Below, in pieces: positions 56,823-63,818 of a stretch of 64,000 nucleotides of DNA. This DNA is from Frigoribacterium endophyticum (lineage in GTDB: Bacteria; Actinomycetota; Actinomycetes; Actinomycetales; Microbacteriaceae), in assembly GCF_011759585.1 (NCBI RefSeq), contig NZ_JAAOYV010000002.1, forward strand, positions 183,510-247,509, written 5' to 3'. The first letter of the stretch is position 1; each line of letters starts with the position of its first letter. The notes below the pieces were generated by a model, which was given only the letters and a program-made list of their open reading frames with translations, was not told the origin of the DNA and made no database searches. The position numbers and the translations under genes are program-made.

Positions 56823-56895
56823 TGCCCTCGGCAGGGATCGAACCTGCGACCAAGAGATTAGAAGGCTCCTGCTCTATCCGCTGAGCTACGAGGGC
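56823..56895 (-). tRNA. tRNA-Arg (anticodon TCT)
   Basis: GCCCTCG (56895-56889) pairs with CGAGGGC (56830-56824). The D arm AGCTCAGCGGATAGAGC, an anticodon arm with TCT, and the T arm GCAGG-TTCGATC-CCTGC are complete. CCA is not fully encoded. Its 3' half is repeated downstream. Confidence 0.96.
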
Positions 56896-56920
56896 GTGGG
56901 CCCCACGATACCGTGCCCGC

Positions 56921-57181
56921 TCAGACGGCCAGGGCGAGCGCGCCGAGCAGCTGGTCGAGCCGCGGCACCCCCGCGGCACGGAACACCTCGGTGCCGGCCC
57001 GGTCGAGCACCACGATCGTCGGGGTGCTGCGGACGTCGCGGGCCTCCGCCTCGTCGGGCCGTGCGACGACGTCGGCCTCGTCCACCTCGAGCAGCGGCAC
57101 CAGGGCCGACGCCTCGGCCACGACGGCGCGGGCCGCGTGGCAGGGGCCGCAGAACGCGGACGTGTACAGCTCGACCTTCAT
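56921..57181 (-). CDS. Small thioredoxin-family protein
   Basis: The 86-residue thioredoxin-like protein has the active site SAFCGPCHAARAV near residue 10 and the cis-proline loop VRSTPTIVVLD. It lacks the extra N-terminal helix of full thioredoxin, so it resembles glutaredoxin/NrdH-sized redoxins. I chose the ATG at 57181 (MKVELYTS); an in-frame TTG at 57193 is less likely. It lies 65 bp after a small unknown gene and ends just before tRNA-Arg. Confidence 0.85.
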   Translation of the reverse strand: MKVELYTSAFCGPCHAARAVVAEASALVPLLEVDEADVVARPDEAEARDVRSTPTIVVLDRAGTEVFRAAGVPRLDQLLGALALAV

Positions 57182-57194
57182 GCCCCCGTACAAC

Positions 57195-57229
57195 GAGGAG
57201 GCGCGGGGAGATGTTCCCCGCGCCTCCTC
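57195..57229 (-). terminator. Hairpin after the 57247 gene
   Basis: GAGGAGGCGCGGGG (57195-57208) pairs with CCCCGCGCCTCCTC (57216-57229), a perfect 14-bp stem with a 7-base loop between the 57247 gene and the thioredoxin gene. Confidence 0.75.
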
Positions 57230-57246
57230 GTCCGACCGCCGTGGCG

Positions 57247-57543
57247 TCAGAAGGTGCCGAACTCGTCGGTGCGGTCGCCACGGTTCTCGAGGGAGTCGAC
57301 CGGGTCGCTGTCGGCCTCGTCGAGCTTGTAGTGCACCTGCAGCTGCTCGCCGTTCATCTTCGCCTCGCGCACCTTGTACACGAAGCCGGTCTCGATGCCC
57401 TCGACGAGCACGTAGTCGACGATCTCGTCCTCGTAGGAGCCGTCGAAGCTGGTGCGGGTGTCGGTGCTGCCGTCGCTCGGGCCGCCCTCGAAGAAGACGA
57501 CGTACTCGGATCCCTCGGCCACGGTGGGCTTGCTGTCTGTCAT
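57247..57543 (-). CDS. Small acidic protein of unknown function
   Basis: The 98-residue acidic protein has beta-strand-like segments (SEYVVFFEGGPSDGS, IVDYVLVEG, TGFVYKVREAK, LQVHYKLDEA) and an acidic tail (DRTDEFGTF). No signal peptide, no family recognised. It is divergent from orn with a 104-bp gap. Codon use is like its neighbours. Confidence 0.65.
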   Translation of the reverse strand: MTDSKPTVAEGSEYVVFFEGGPSDGSTDTRTSFDGSYEDEIVDYVLVEGIETGFVYKVREAKMNGEQLQVHYKLDEADSDPVDSLENRGDRTDEFGTF

Positions 57544-57647
57544 GCCACCCTTCTACCAGGAGGCGCGGACCGAGCGCCCAGGTAGGTCGCGCCTCCGGGG
57601 CGGCGCCCGAGCCCGAGCGTGTCGGCCCCCGACGCTAGAGTGGCGGC

Positions 57648-58268
57648 ATGGCTTCCACGAACGACCGGCTGGTCTGGATCGACTGCGAGATGACCGGGCT
57701 CGACATCGCGGTCGACGAGCTGGTCGAGGTGGCCGTCGTCGTCACCGACTTCGACCTCACGCCCGTGCACCCCGGCTTCACGATCGTGATCAAGCCCGAC
57801 CAGTCGGCGCTCGACAACATGAACGAGTTCGTCACCGACATGCACACCTCGTCGGGCCTGCTCGAGGAGATCCCGGGCGGCGTCAGCCTGGCCGAGGCCG
57901 AGTACGAGGTGCTCGAGTACATCCTCAAGTACGTGCCCACCGAGCAGCACGCGCCGCTGGCCGGCAACACGATCGGCACCGACCGCGCCTTCCTCGCCAA
58001 GTACATGCCGCGGGTCGACGGTCACCTGCACTACCGCAGCGTCGACGTCTCCTCCATCAAGGAGCTCGCCCGCCGCTGGTTCCCCCGCGTCTACTTCAAC
58101 GCCCCGCAGAAGCACGGTGGCCACCGGGCCCTCGCCGACATCCTCGAGTCCATCCGCGAACTCGAGTACTACCGCCGTGCCGGCTTCGTCGCCGACCCCG
58201 GGCCCACGACGGAGGACGTCCAAGCGATCTCCAAGGCCGTCGTGGACGAATGGGCCTCCCGGCTGTAG
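57648..58268 (+). CDS. orn: Oligoribonuclease
   Basis: Orn is the DEDDh exonuclease that removes di- and short oligoribonucleotides, including pGpG. The 206-residue protein shows Exo I WIDCEMTGLD, Exo II NTIGTDRAFL and Exo III with the histidine in KHGGHRALADI. Family length is normal. tRNA-His follows 40 bp later and may be co-expressed, though a TAGAGT box overlaps the orn stop. Confidence 0.97.
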   Translation: MASTNDRLVWIDCEMTGLDIAVDELVEVAVVVTDFDLTPVHPGFTIVIKPDQSALDNMNEFVTDMHTSSGLLEEIPGGVSLAEAEYEVLEYILKYVPTEQHAPLAGNTIGTDRAFLAKYMPRVDGHLHYRSVDVSSIKELARRWFPRVYFNAPQKHGGHRALADILESIRELEYYRRAGFVADPGPTTEDVQAISKAVVDEWASRL

Positions 58269-58274
58269 TAGAGT
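58269..58274 (+). promoter_or_regulatory. Candidate -10 box of tRNA-His
   Basis: TAGAGT fits TANNNT and lies 34 bp before the tRNA. The best -35 (TGGACG, 58243-58248) is 20 bp away, which is too far to be certain. Confidence 0.4.
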
Positions 58275-58307
58275 CTTCTCGTTGCGATCGCTCCGGCGGC
58301 CGCACAT

Positions 58308-58381
58308 GGTGGGTATAGCTCAGCTGGTAGAGCGCCTGGTTGTGGTCTAGGAGGCCGCGGGTTCAAGCCCCGTTACTCACC
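58308..58381 (+). tRNA. tRNA-His (anticodon GTG)
   Basis: The acceptor GTGGGTA (58309-58315) pairs with TACTCAC (58374-58380). The extra G at 58308 faces C58381, the tRNA-His identity pair. The anticodon arm CCTGG-TTGTGGT-CTAGG carries GTG. CCA is not encoded. The terminator array starts 9 bp after it. Confidence 0.96.
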
Positions 58382-58389
58382 CAAGTAGG

Positions 58390-58421
58390 AAGGCCCTGCC
58401 CTACGAGGCAGGGCCTTTTTT
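58390..58421 (+). terminator. Intrinsic terminator of tRNA-His (first of three)
   Basis: AAGGCCCTGCC (58390-58400) pairs with GGCAGGGCCTT, and the strand continues as T-run (to 58421). A T-run of this length is rare in this genome. Copies follow at 58478 and 58566. Confidence 0.9.
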
Positions 58422-58645
58422 GGGTTCCGTGCTTGTTTGGTCCCAGATGCGCGTGCGCATCTGGGACGCCAAATGGGAAGGCCCTGCCCTGCGAGGCAGG
58501 GCCTTTTTTGGGTTCCGTGCTTGTTTGGTCTCAGATGCGCGAGCGCATCTGAGACGCCAAATGGAAAGGTCCTGCCCTACGAGGCAGGGCCTTTTTTGGG
58601 TTCCGTGCTTGTTTCGTCTCATATGCGCGAGCGCATCTGAGACGT
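58390..58645 (+). repeat. 88-bp tandem array of terminators plus second hairpin after tRNA-His
   Basis: Three units start at 58390, 58478 and 58566. Each has an intrinsic terminator, AAGGCCCTGCC-loop-GGCAGGGCC with a run of six T, then TGGGTTCCGTGCTTGTTT. A second long palindrome closes each unit: GTCCCAGATGCGC/GCGCATCTGGGAC in unit 1, GTCTCAGATGCGC/GCGCATCTGAGAC in unit 2. Units 1 and 2 show a compensating change in that stem. Unit 3 has mismatches there. Confidence 0.92.
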
Positions 58646-58651
58646 CGTCGA

Positions 58652-58711
58652 TGGCTGGGCGGGCGGGTCGGTCACGAAAGGTGCCTGGGCGGACGGGTCG
58701 GTCACGGGTGG
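58652..58711. repeat. Two 30-bp direct repeats
   Basis: CTGGGCGGGCGGGTCGGTC and CTGGGCGGACGGGTCGGTC begin at 58655 and 58685. They fill part of the gap between the terminator array and the next small gene; nothing else is identifiable up to 58754. Confidence 0.7.
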
Positions 58712-58754
58712 TGTCCGATGGACGGCATGGGGGCGGGGCCGGTAGGACTGAGGG

Positions 58755-59030
58755 GTGAGAGACGCGGGGGGTGCCGGGCGCGAGGCGCCGGCGTCGTGGT
58801 GGGGGCTCGTCGTGGCGGGCGTCGCCTTCATCGCGCTCGGGGTCGGGTCGTACCTGGCGTACAGCTACTGGGGATGGGACGGGCGCGGCACCGGCATGAT
58901 CTTCTTCGGGCCGATCCTGGGCATCTCGTTCATCGTGTGGGGCATCGGCAAGGGGGCACGGCAGGCGGTGCACCGGATGCGGCTGGAGCGGGCGGCGACG
59001 CACCCACCCGATCCACTGGCAGTCGACTGA
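58755..59030 (+). CDS. Small two-helix membrane protein
   Basis: The 91-residue protein has two predicted membrane helices (WWGLVVAGVAFIALGVGSYL and FFGPILGISFIVWGIG) and a basic C-terminus. Start GTG at 58755. No family recognised. It lies 31 bp before the zincin gene on the same strand. Confidence 0.65.
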   Translation: MRDAGGAGREAPASWWGLVVAGVAFIALGVGSYLAYSYWGWDGRGTGMIFFGPILGISFIVWGIGKGARQAVHRMRLERAATHPPDPLAVD

Positions 59031-59061
59031 GGGCTCAGGCTGGGTGTGGGAGCCTGAGCGG

Positions 59062-59442
59062 GTGAGCGACGACCGAGCAGCCGGCATCGACCCAGCCGAG
59101 GTGAGCGCCGAGCAGTTCGACGACATGGTCGTCGCCGAGCTCGACCTCCTGCCCGACGACATGGTCGACGGCCTCGACAACGTCGTCTTCGTCACCGAGG
59201 ACCGCCCGGAGGACGGCACGCTCGACCTGCTCGGCCTCTACGACGGCGTCGCCCTCACCGAACGCGGCAGCTACGGCTTCGGCGAACTGCCCGACCGCAT
59301 CGTCCTCTACCGCGAGCCCCACCTCGCCGCCGTCGACCACGTCGACGATCTGCGCGACGAGATCCACGTCACGCTCGTGCACGAGATCGCCCACTTCTAC
59401 GGCATCGACGACGACCAGCTGCACCAGCTCGGCTGGGCCTAG
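59062..59442 (+). CDS. Metallopeptidase family protein (zincin-like, PF06262 type)
   Basis: The 126-residue protein has the zinc motif LVHEIAHFYGIDDDQLHQLGW near the C-terminus, matching the small zincin_1 family, and an acidic N-terminal half (FDDMVVAELDLLPDDMVDGL). The start is GTG 59062 or the in-frame GTG 59044; I prefer 59062 for its length and GGGAG upstream. Proteolytic activity is inferred from the motif only. Confidence 0.87.
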   Translation: MSDDRAAGIDPAEVSAEQFDDMVVAELDLLPDDMVDGLDNVVFVTEDRPEDGTLDLLGLYDGVALTERGSYGFGELPDRIVLYREPHLAAVDHVDDLRDEIHVTLVHEIAHFYGIDDDQLHQLGWA

Positions 59443-59499
59443 CGGCGCCTCCCCGTGCCTCGATCGGGGCCCTGACGCGCTGCGAGGGCCCCGGACGGG

Positions 59500-60117
59500 T
59501 CACCTCGACGACGACGGTGGCGACGACGTGGGCGACGGCACCGGCGTCACGGGCACCCGGACGACCACGTCGGCGAGCGACCGCGGCCGCTCGGCCGCGA
59601 GGTGCGCCTCCTCCTGCCCGGCCCAGACCTCCCACCACGGCTCGTAGGCCGCGCCGTCGCGGGCCAGCGCCCGGCGACGCCGCTCCCCCGCGTCGAGCTC
59701 CAGCCACACCGACAGGGTCGCCAGCCCCGAGGAGGCGCGGGTCAGCGACCCGGCGCCCTCCACCACCACCGAGACGGCCGGGTCGAGCGTCCGCCGCTCC
59801 CCCGGCACGTCGGCGTCCCAGTCCCACGTGGTCCAGCCCGGCTCGCGCCCGACGAGCAGCGACTCCTCCACGACCCGGGAGGCCGCCGCGAGGCCGTGCC
59901 AGCCGGGGTAGACGTCGTCGAGGTGCACCAGCTGGACCGGCCCGAGGGCACTGGGCCACGCCGCGATCAGGCGGCGCGCGAGCGTCGTCTTGCCCGAGCC
60001 GGAGCGGCCGTCGACGAGCAGCACCACGCGGTCGGTGCCGACCCGCGACTCCTCGGCCCTGCGCAGCAACGCCCCCACGAGGGCGTCGTCGACGGCCGCC
60101 GACCACTCCTCAGGCAA
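59500..60117 (-). CDS. P-loop kinase-like protein (uridine kinase-like), last gene of the ECF operon
   Basis: The 205-residue protein has Walker A VDGRSGSGKTTLA near residue 36, a DDVYPGWHG substrate loop and VSVVVEGAG. The order suggests a uridine kinase/phosphoribulokinase-type small-molecule kinase. The start is a TTG (60117) that overlaps the EcfT-like gene by eight bases; no ATG fits. Because the operon is under TPP control, a role in thiamine-precursor salvage is conceivable, but the family name alone does not establish it. The C-terminal tail is Pro/Ser-rich. Confidence 0.8.
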   Translation of the reverse strand: MPEEWSAAVDDALVGALLRRAEESRVGTDRVVLLVDGRSGSGKTTLARRLIAAWPSALGPVQLVHLDDVYPGWHGLAAASRVVEESLLVGREPGWTTWDWDADVPGERRTLDPAVSVVVEGAGSLTRASSGLATLSVWLELDAGERRRRALARDGAAYEPWWEVWAGQEEAHLAAERPRSLADVVVRVPVTPVPSPTSSPPSSSR

Positions 60118-60904
60118 GGACGAACTCCCACGTGCCGGCCACGACGGCCGCGGCGACCGCCGCCGCCGCGATGAGCACCCCGATCGCGACGAGCACGAGG
60201 TCGCGGCCCGCGAGGCGCGACGGCCGGGCCCAGGTGCGCTCGGCGTCGGAGCCGAAGCCCTTCGCCTCCATCGCCGTCGCCAGCTTGCTGCCGCGGCGCA
60301 CCGAGAGCACCAGCAGCGAGAACGCCTGCCCGCCGAAGCGGCGCGCCGCGGCGACGGGGCCCCGGCCGTCCGCGACGCCGCGCGCCCGCCGTGCGAGGGC
60401 CAGCTGCCGCCAGTCGTCGGCGAACAGCCCGGCGAGCCGGAGGCCGGCGAGGCCGCCGAGCACGAACCGCGCGGGCAGGTGCAGCACCTGCGCCAGGCCG
60501 TCGGCCAGGTCGGTCGGGTCGGTCGTCGCGAGCAGGACGATGCCCGGCACGCCCACCGCCAAGATGCGCAGGCCGATGGCGAGGGCCAGCGAGAGCGACC
60601 CGTCGGTCACGCTGATCCACCAGACCTGCAGCAGCACGGCCCCCTCGTCGCGGCCGTAGAGGGCCGTGACGAGCACCGACGTCGGCGCGGCGATCCACAG
60701 CGGGGCGGTGCGGCGCAGCAGCTGCCGCGCCGAGAGCCCCGCCCACGGCAGCAGCAGCAGCTCGAGCGCGAGGGCGACCCCGGCCGAGACCGCGTCGATC
60801 GAGAGCAGCAGCACGAGCGACACGACGAGAGCGGCGAGCAGCTTGGCCACCGGGTTCAGGCGGCCGACGAGCCGGTCGGTCTCGACGGCCGCGAGCAGGC
60901 TCAC
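60110..60904 (-). CDS. ykoC: ECF transporter transmembrane component (EcfT/YkoC-like)
   Basis: The 264-residue EcfT protein has five to six membrane helices and the two coupling motifs with Ala-Arg-Gly (ALARRARGVADG and MEAKGFGSDAERTW) that grip the ATPase. It links the S component to the ATPase. The GTG start overlaps the ATPase stop by four bases, so it is coupled. Confidence 0.92.
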   Translation of the reverse strand: MSLLAAVETDRLVGRLNPVAKLLAALVVSLVLLLSIDAVSAGVALALELLLLPWAGLSARQLLRRTAPLWIAAPTSVLVTALYGRDEGAVLLQVWWISVTDGSLSLALAIGLRILAVGVPGIVLLATTDPTDLADGLAQVLHLPARFVLGGLAGLRLAGLFADDWRQLALARRARGVADGRGPVAAARRFGGQAFSLLVLSVRRGSKLATAMEAKGFGSDAERTWARPSRLAGRDLVLVAIGVLIAAAAVAAAVVAGTWEFVLA

Positions 60905-62379
60905 GCGACGGCCTCGCGCCCGACGGGCCGCTCGAGGGCGACGACGTCGTCGGCGAGGGCGGCGACGAACTCCGCGTCGTGCGTCACGGCCACCACCGAG
61001 CGCCCCTCCTCGACGAGCTCGGCGAGCAGCGCGACGAGCTCGCGCCAGGTGCGGGCGTCCTGCCCGAAGGTCGGCTCGTCGAGCACGAGGAGGCGCGGCC
61101 GCGACGCGAGGACGGTCGCGACCGAGAGCCGCCGCTTCTCGCCGCCCGAGAGCGTGAACGGGTTGGCGCCGGCGAGGTGGTCGAGGCGCAGGCGGGCCAG
61201 GAGCTCGTCGACCCGGGAGTCGACCTCCGCGGCCGACTCGCCCAGCGCCTCCGGCCCCACCGCCAGCTCACGGCGGACGGTCGCGGTGAGGAACTGGTGC
61301 TCAGGGTCCTGGAAGACCGTGCCGACCCGCGACAGCAGCTGCCGCGAGCGCCACCGGGCGGGCGACGGCCCGGCGCCGGCAGCGAGCAGGTCGGTCGCCC
61401 GGAGCGCGCCGTCCGCCGGGGCCAGCAGCCCGGCGAGGGTCAGGGCGAGGGTCGACTTGCCCGCGCCGTTCGGCCCGGTCAGCACGAGCGCGCGCGCGTC
61501 GTCGACGACGAGGTCGACGCCGGTCGCCACGGCGGGCCCACGGGCCCCGCGGCGCCCCACGGCGAGGCCCGAGGCCTCGAGCAGGGGCCCGGACGAGGAG
61601 GTGCGGTGCCGGACGGGCAGGGCCGGCGCGGCCCCCGGCACCCACACCCCCGCCTCCGTCAGCCGGACGCGCTCGTGCCCGAGCACGTCGTCGGGCCGGC
61701 CGTCGGCGAGCACGCCGCCCCCCGCGGCGAGCACGACGACCCGGTCGACGACGGGCAGCCAGACCGAGACGCGGTGCTCGACGACGACGAGGGTCGCACC
61801 CGTGGCCTCGACGACGCGGGCCACGGCGTCGCGCACCTCGACGACCCCCTCCGGGTCGAGGTTCGCCGTCGGCTCGTCGAGCAGCACGAGGCCTGGCTGC
61901 ATCGCGAGGGCCCCGGCGAGCGCGAGGCGCTGCTTCTGCCCGCCGCTCAGCTGGGCGGTCGGCCACGAGCGCGGCAGGTCGAGCCCGACCGCGTCGAGGG
62001 CCTCGTCGACCCGACGCCAGGTCTCGTCGCGGGGCACGCCGACGTTCTCGCAGCCGAAGGCGACATCGTCGCCGACGCGGGCGAGCACGACCTGCGAGTC
62101 AGGGTCCTGCAGCACGAGGCCCACCCGCCCGCGCTGCTCGGTCGGCGGGCGGCCGTCGACCAGCAGCTCACCGGTCGCGTCGCCCTCCTCGTCGCCGCCC
62201 AGCACGCCGGCGAGGCCCGCGAGCAGCGTCGACTTGCCGGCGCCGGAGGCCCCGAGCAGCAGGACGCGCTCCCCGGGCTCGACGACGAGGTCGAGCCCGG
62301 AGACGGCCGGTCGCAGCCGGCCGGCGTGGCGCCACCCCCAGCCGCGGGCGTCGACCCGGGCCCCGGAGGCGGTCGTCAC
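60901..62379 (-). CDS. ykoD: ECF transporter fused double ATPase (YkoD-like)
   Basis: One 492-residue chain carries two ABC domains: domain 1 has GASGAGKST, LSGGQKQR and LVLLDEPTANLDPEG; domain 2 has GPNGAGKST, LSGGEKRR and LLVLDEPTFGQD. The Q-loops VLQDPDSQ and VFQDPEHQ are both typical of EcfA proteins. The start is a GTG at 62379. It lies 19 bp after the S-component gene. Confidence 0.95.
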   Translation of the reverse strand: MTTASGARVDARGWGWRHAGRLRPAVSGLDLVVEPGERVLLLGASGAGKSTLLAGLAGVLGGDEEGDATGELLVDGRPPTEQRGRVGLVLQDPDSQVVLARVGDDVAFGCENVGVPRDETWRRVDEALDAVGLDLPRSWPTAQLSGGQKQRLALAGALAMQPGLVLLDEPTANLDPEGVVEVRDAVARVVEATGATLVVVEHRVSVWLPVVDRVVVLAAGGGVLADGRPDDVLGHERVRLTEAGVWVPGAAPALPVRHRTSSSGPLLEASGLAVGRRGARGPAVATGVDLVVDDARALVLTGPNGAGKSTLALTLAGLLAPADGALRATDLLAAGAGPSPARWRSRQLLSRVGTVFQDPEHQFLTATVRRELAVGPEALGESAAEVDSRVDELLARLRLDHLAGANPFTLSGGEKRRLSVATVLASRPRLLVLDEPTFGQDARTWRELVALLAELVEEGRSVVAVTHDAEFVAALADDVVALERPVGREAVA

Positions 62380-62398
62380 GTCGTCGGCAGCGGTCGGC

Positions 62399-63055
62399 TC
62401 AGACGCGGGCCTCGGCCGAGCGGCCCGAGGCGAAGCGGCTGAGGGCGCCGGTGCGGGCGAGGCCCCGCGCCGCGAGCCACGAGAGCAGGCCGGCGAGCAG
62501 CACGCCCGAGACGACGGCGCTGACGCCGTAGACGACCTTGTACTCGATCGCTGTGGCGGCGATCGACGAGAACGACGTGTCGAGCAGCGCGACGACGACG
62601 CCCGCGCCGGCGCCGGCGAGCAGGGCCACGTGGAGGCGCCAGGTCGTGTACATGAACGCCGCGAGCACCAGCTCGGCCCCGAGGCCCTGCAGCACGCCCC
62701 AGATCAGCGTCGAGAAGCCCCACTGCGTGCCGATCAGCATCGAGACGACGGCGGCCATGACCTCGGTGTAGATCGCGGCTCCCGGCTTGCGGATGACGAG
62801 CCCGCCGAGCACGCCGGCGAACAGCCAGCCGCCGGCGAGGAGGCCCGAGAGCCCGGGCAGGAACGACAGGGCGCTGTCGAGCGGGGTCCAGGCGAGGCCC
62901 CAGGCCCAGAAGACGACGCCGCAGGCGACGCCGATGACGCTCGCGACGACGATGTCGACGACGCGCCAGCGGCGCGACGGCTTCCTCGGCGAGGTGGCGG
63001 CAGGACGTTCGTCGCGGCTCGAGGACGACTCGTTCGCGGACACGGAAACAGACAT
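62399..63055 (-). CDS. ykoE: ECF transporter S component (YkoE family)
   Basis: The 218-residue substrate-binding component has a Ser/Arg-rich cytoplasmic head (residues 1-28) and then five to six helices. The YkoE-family motifs RWRVVDIVVASVIGVACG, RKPGAAIYTEVMAA and WGVLQGLGAELVLAAF are present. YkoE/D/C systems import a thiamine precursor (hydroxymethylpyrimidine), as the family and its riboswitch indicate. The ATG at 63055 follows GGGAGGAG. Confidence 0.92.
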   Translation of the reverse strand: MSVSVSANESSSSRDERPAATSPRKPSRRWRVVDIVVASVIGVACGVVFWAWGLAWTPLDSALSFLPGLSGLLAGGWLFAGVLGGLVIRKPGAAIYTEVMAAVVSMLIGTQWGFSTLIWGVLQGLGAELVLAAFMYTTWRLHVALLAGAGAGVVVALLDTSFSSIAATAIEYKVVYGVSAVVSGVLLAGLLSWLAARGLARTGALSRFASGRSAEARV

Positions 63056-63061
63056 GTTCTC

Positions 63062-63155
63062 TCCTCCCTGCGCTGGCATGATCCAGATCAGGTTCGACGG
63101 TCGAAGCGTGGATCGCTTCCTCTCAGCCCGGATCACCGGACTCCCGTGTGTGTGC
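63062..63155 (-). promoter_or_regulatory. TPP riboswitch (THI element) of the YkoE operon
   Basis: The minus strand shows the canonical TPP aptamer: CACGGGAGTCCGG, then GGGCTGAGAGG (63129-63119), a variable arm, and the conserved GAACCTGATCTGGATCATGC and GCCAGCGCAGGGA. The ribosome site GGGAGGAG abuts the 3' end of the aptamer. TPP binding would hide it, so control is probably at translation. Confidence 0.95.
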
Positions 63156-63198
63156 CGCCGAGCATAGCCCAGGCGAGGGCGTCTGCTCGTTGCCATCT

Positions 63199-63216
63199 GG
63201 TATCACAGCAGATACC
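63199..63216. promoter_or_regulatory. Candidate antitoxin operator
   Basis: GGTATC (63199-63204) and GATACC (63211-63216) form a perfect 6+6 inverted repeat with a 6-bp spacer, ten bases before the antitoxin ATG. Such sites are typical for autoregulation by an antitoxin dimer. Confidence 0.6.
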
Positions 63217-63225
63217 GTCGACTGC

Positions 63226-63429
63226 ATGCCCATGACCCTCCGACTCGACGACCACGAGGCCGACGCGCTCCGCCGACGCGCGGCACTGGAGTCCCGGTCC
63301 ATGCAGGACGTCGCACGCCAGGCCGTGAGGGAGTACGTCGAATCCCACAGCCGGGCCGACCTCCTGGACGACGTCCTCGACGACGAGCTCCCTCGCTACG
63401 CCGAGGCTCTCCGCCGACTCGGCGAGTGA
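63226..63429 (+). CDS. Ribbon-helix-helix-like antitoxin of a Doc toxin
   Basis: The 67-residue protein begins MTLRLDDHEADALRRRAALE, a ribbon-helix-helix DNA-binding pattern (strand then two helices). It ends in an acidic C-terminal segment (ADLLDDVLDDELPRYAEAL) that likely binds the toxin. Starts at ATG 63226 or 63232. It overlaps the toxin gene by GTGA. Confidence 0.82.
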   Translation: MPMTLRLDDHEADALRRRAALESRSMQDVARQAVREYVESHSRADLLDDVLDDELPRYAEALRRLGE

Positions 63430-63818
63430 TCCACCTGACCTACGGCGAGCTGCTGCACGTCGCACGGCGCGCTGTCGCTCCCGACGTCGTCGTGCGCGAC
63501 GCCGGCCTGCTCGAGTCGGCCCTCGCGAGGCCGCGGGCCTCCGTGCTCGGCGCGGACGCCTACCCGACCCTGGAGGAGAAGGCCGCGGCCCTCGTGCATT
63601 CTCTCGTCAACAACCACGGGTTGGTGGACGGGAACAAGAGACTGGGGCTCGCCGGCCTGATCGCCTTCCTCGGCCTCAACGGTCGTCGGCTGACGATGAC
63701 CGAGGACGGCGCCTACGACTTCATCGTCCAGATCGCCGAGGGCGTGCTCGACGACGTCGAGACGATCGCCGAGTGCCTCGTCCAGCACACCGAGCCCCGC
63801 CGGGTCAGGCGAGGGTGA
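63426..63818 (+). CDS. doc: Fic/Doc-family toxin
   Basis: Doc toxins phosphorylate EF-Tu and stop translation. The 130-residue protein has the N-terminal TYGELLHVARRAV, the LESALARPRASV segment, and the Fic motif HGLVDGNKRLGLAG (consensus H-x-F-x-D-A/G-N-K-R). The canonical phenylalanine is a leucine. The gene overlaps the antitoxin by GTGA, and its end overlaps the convergent epimerase gene by 14 bp. It starts at GTG 63426. Confidence 0.88.
   Translation: MIHLTYGELLHVARRAVAPDVVVRDAGLLESALARPRASVLGADAYPTLEEKAAALVHSLVNNHGLVDGNKRLGLAGLIAFLGLNGRRLTMTEDGAYDFIVQIAEGVLDDVETIAECLVQHTEPRRVRRG

Noticed and set aside
56566-56979. Small frames through the tRNA-Arg repeat region
   Set aside because: They translate tRNA-derived repeats (ending GSIPAEGT) and have no start signals.
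58401-59219. Frames through the tRNA-His terminator array
   Set aside because: They are repeats of terminator DNA; no coding evidence.
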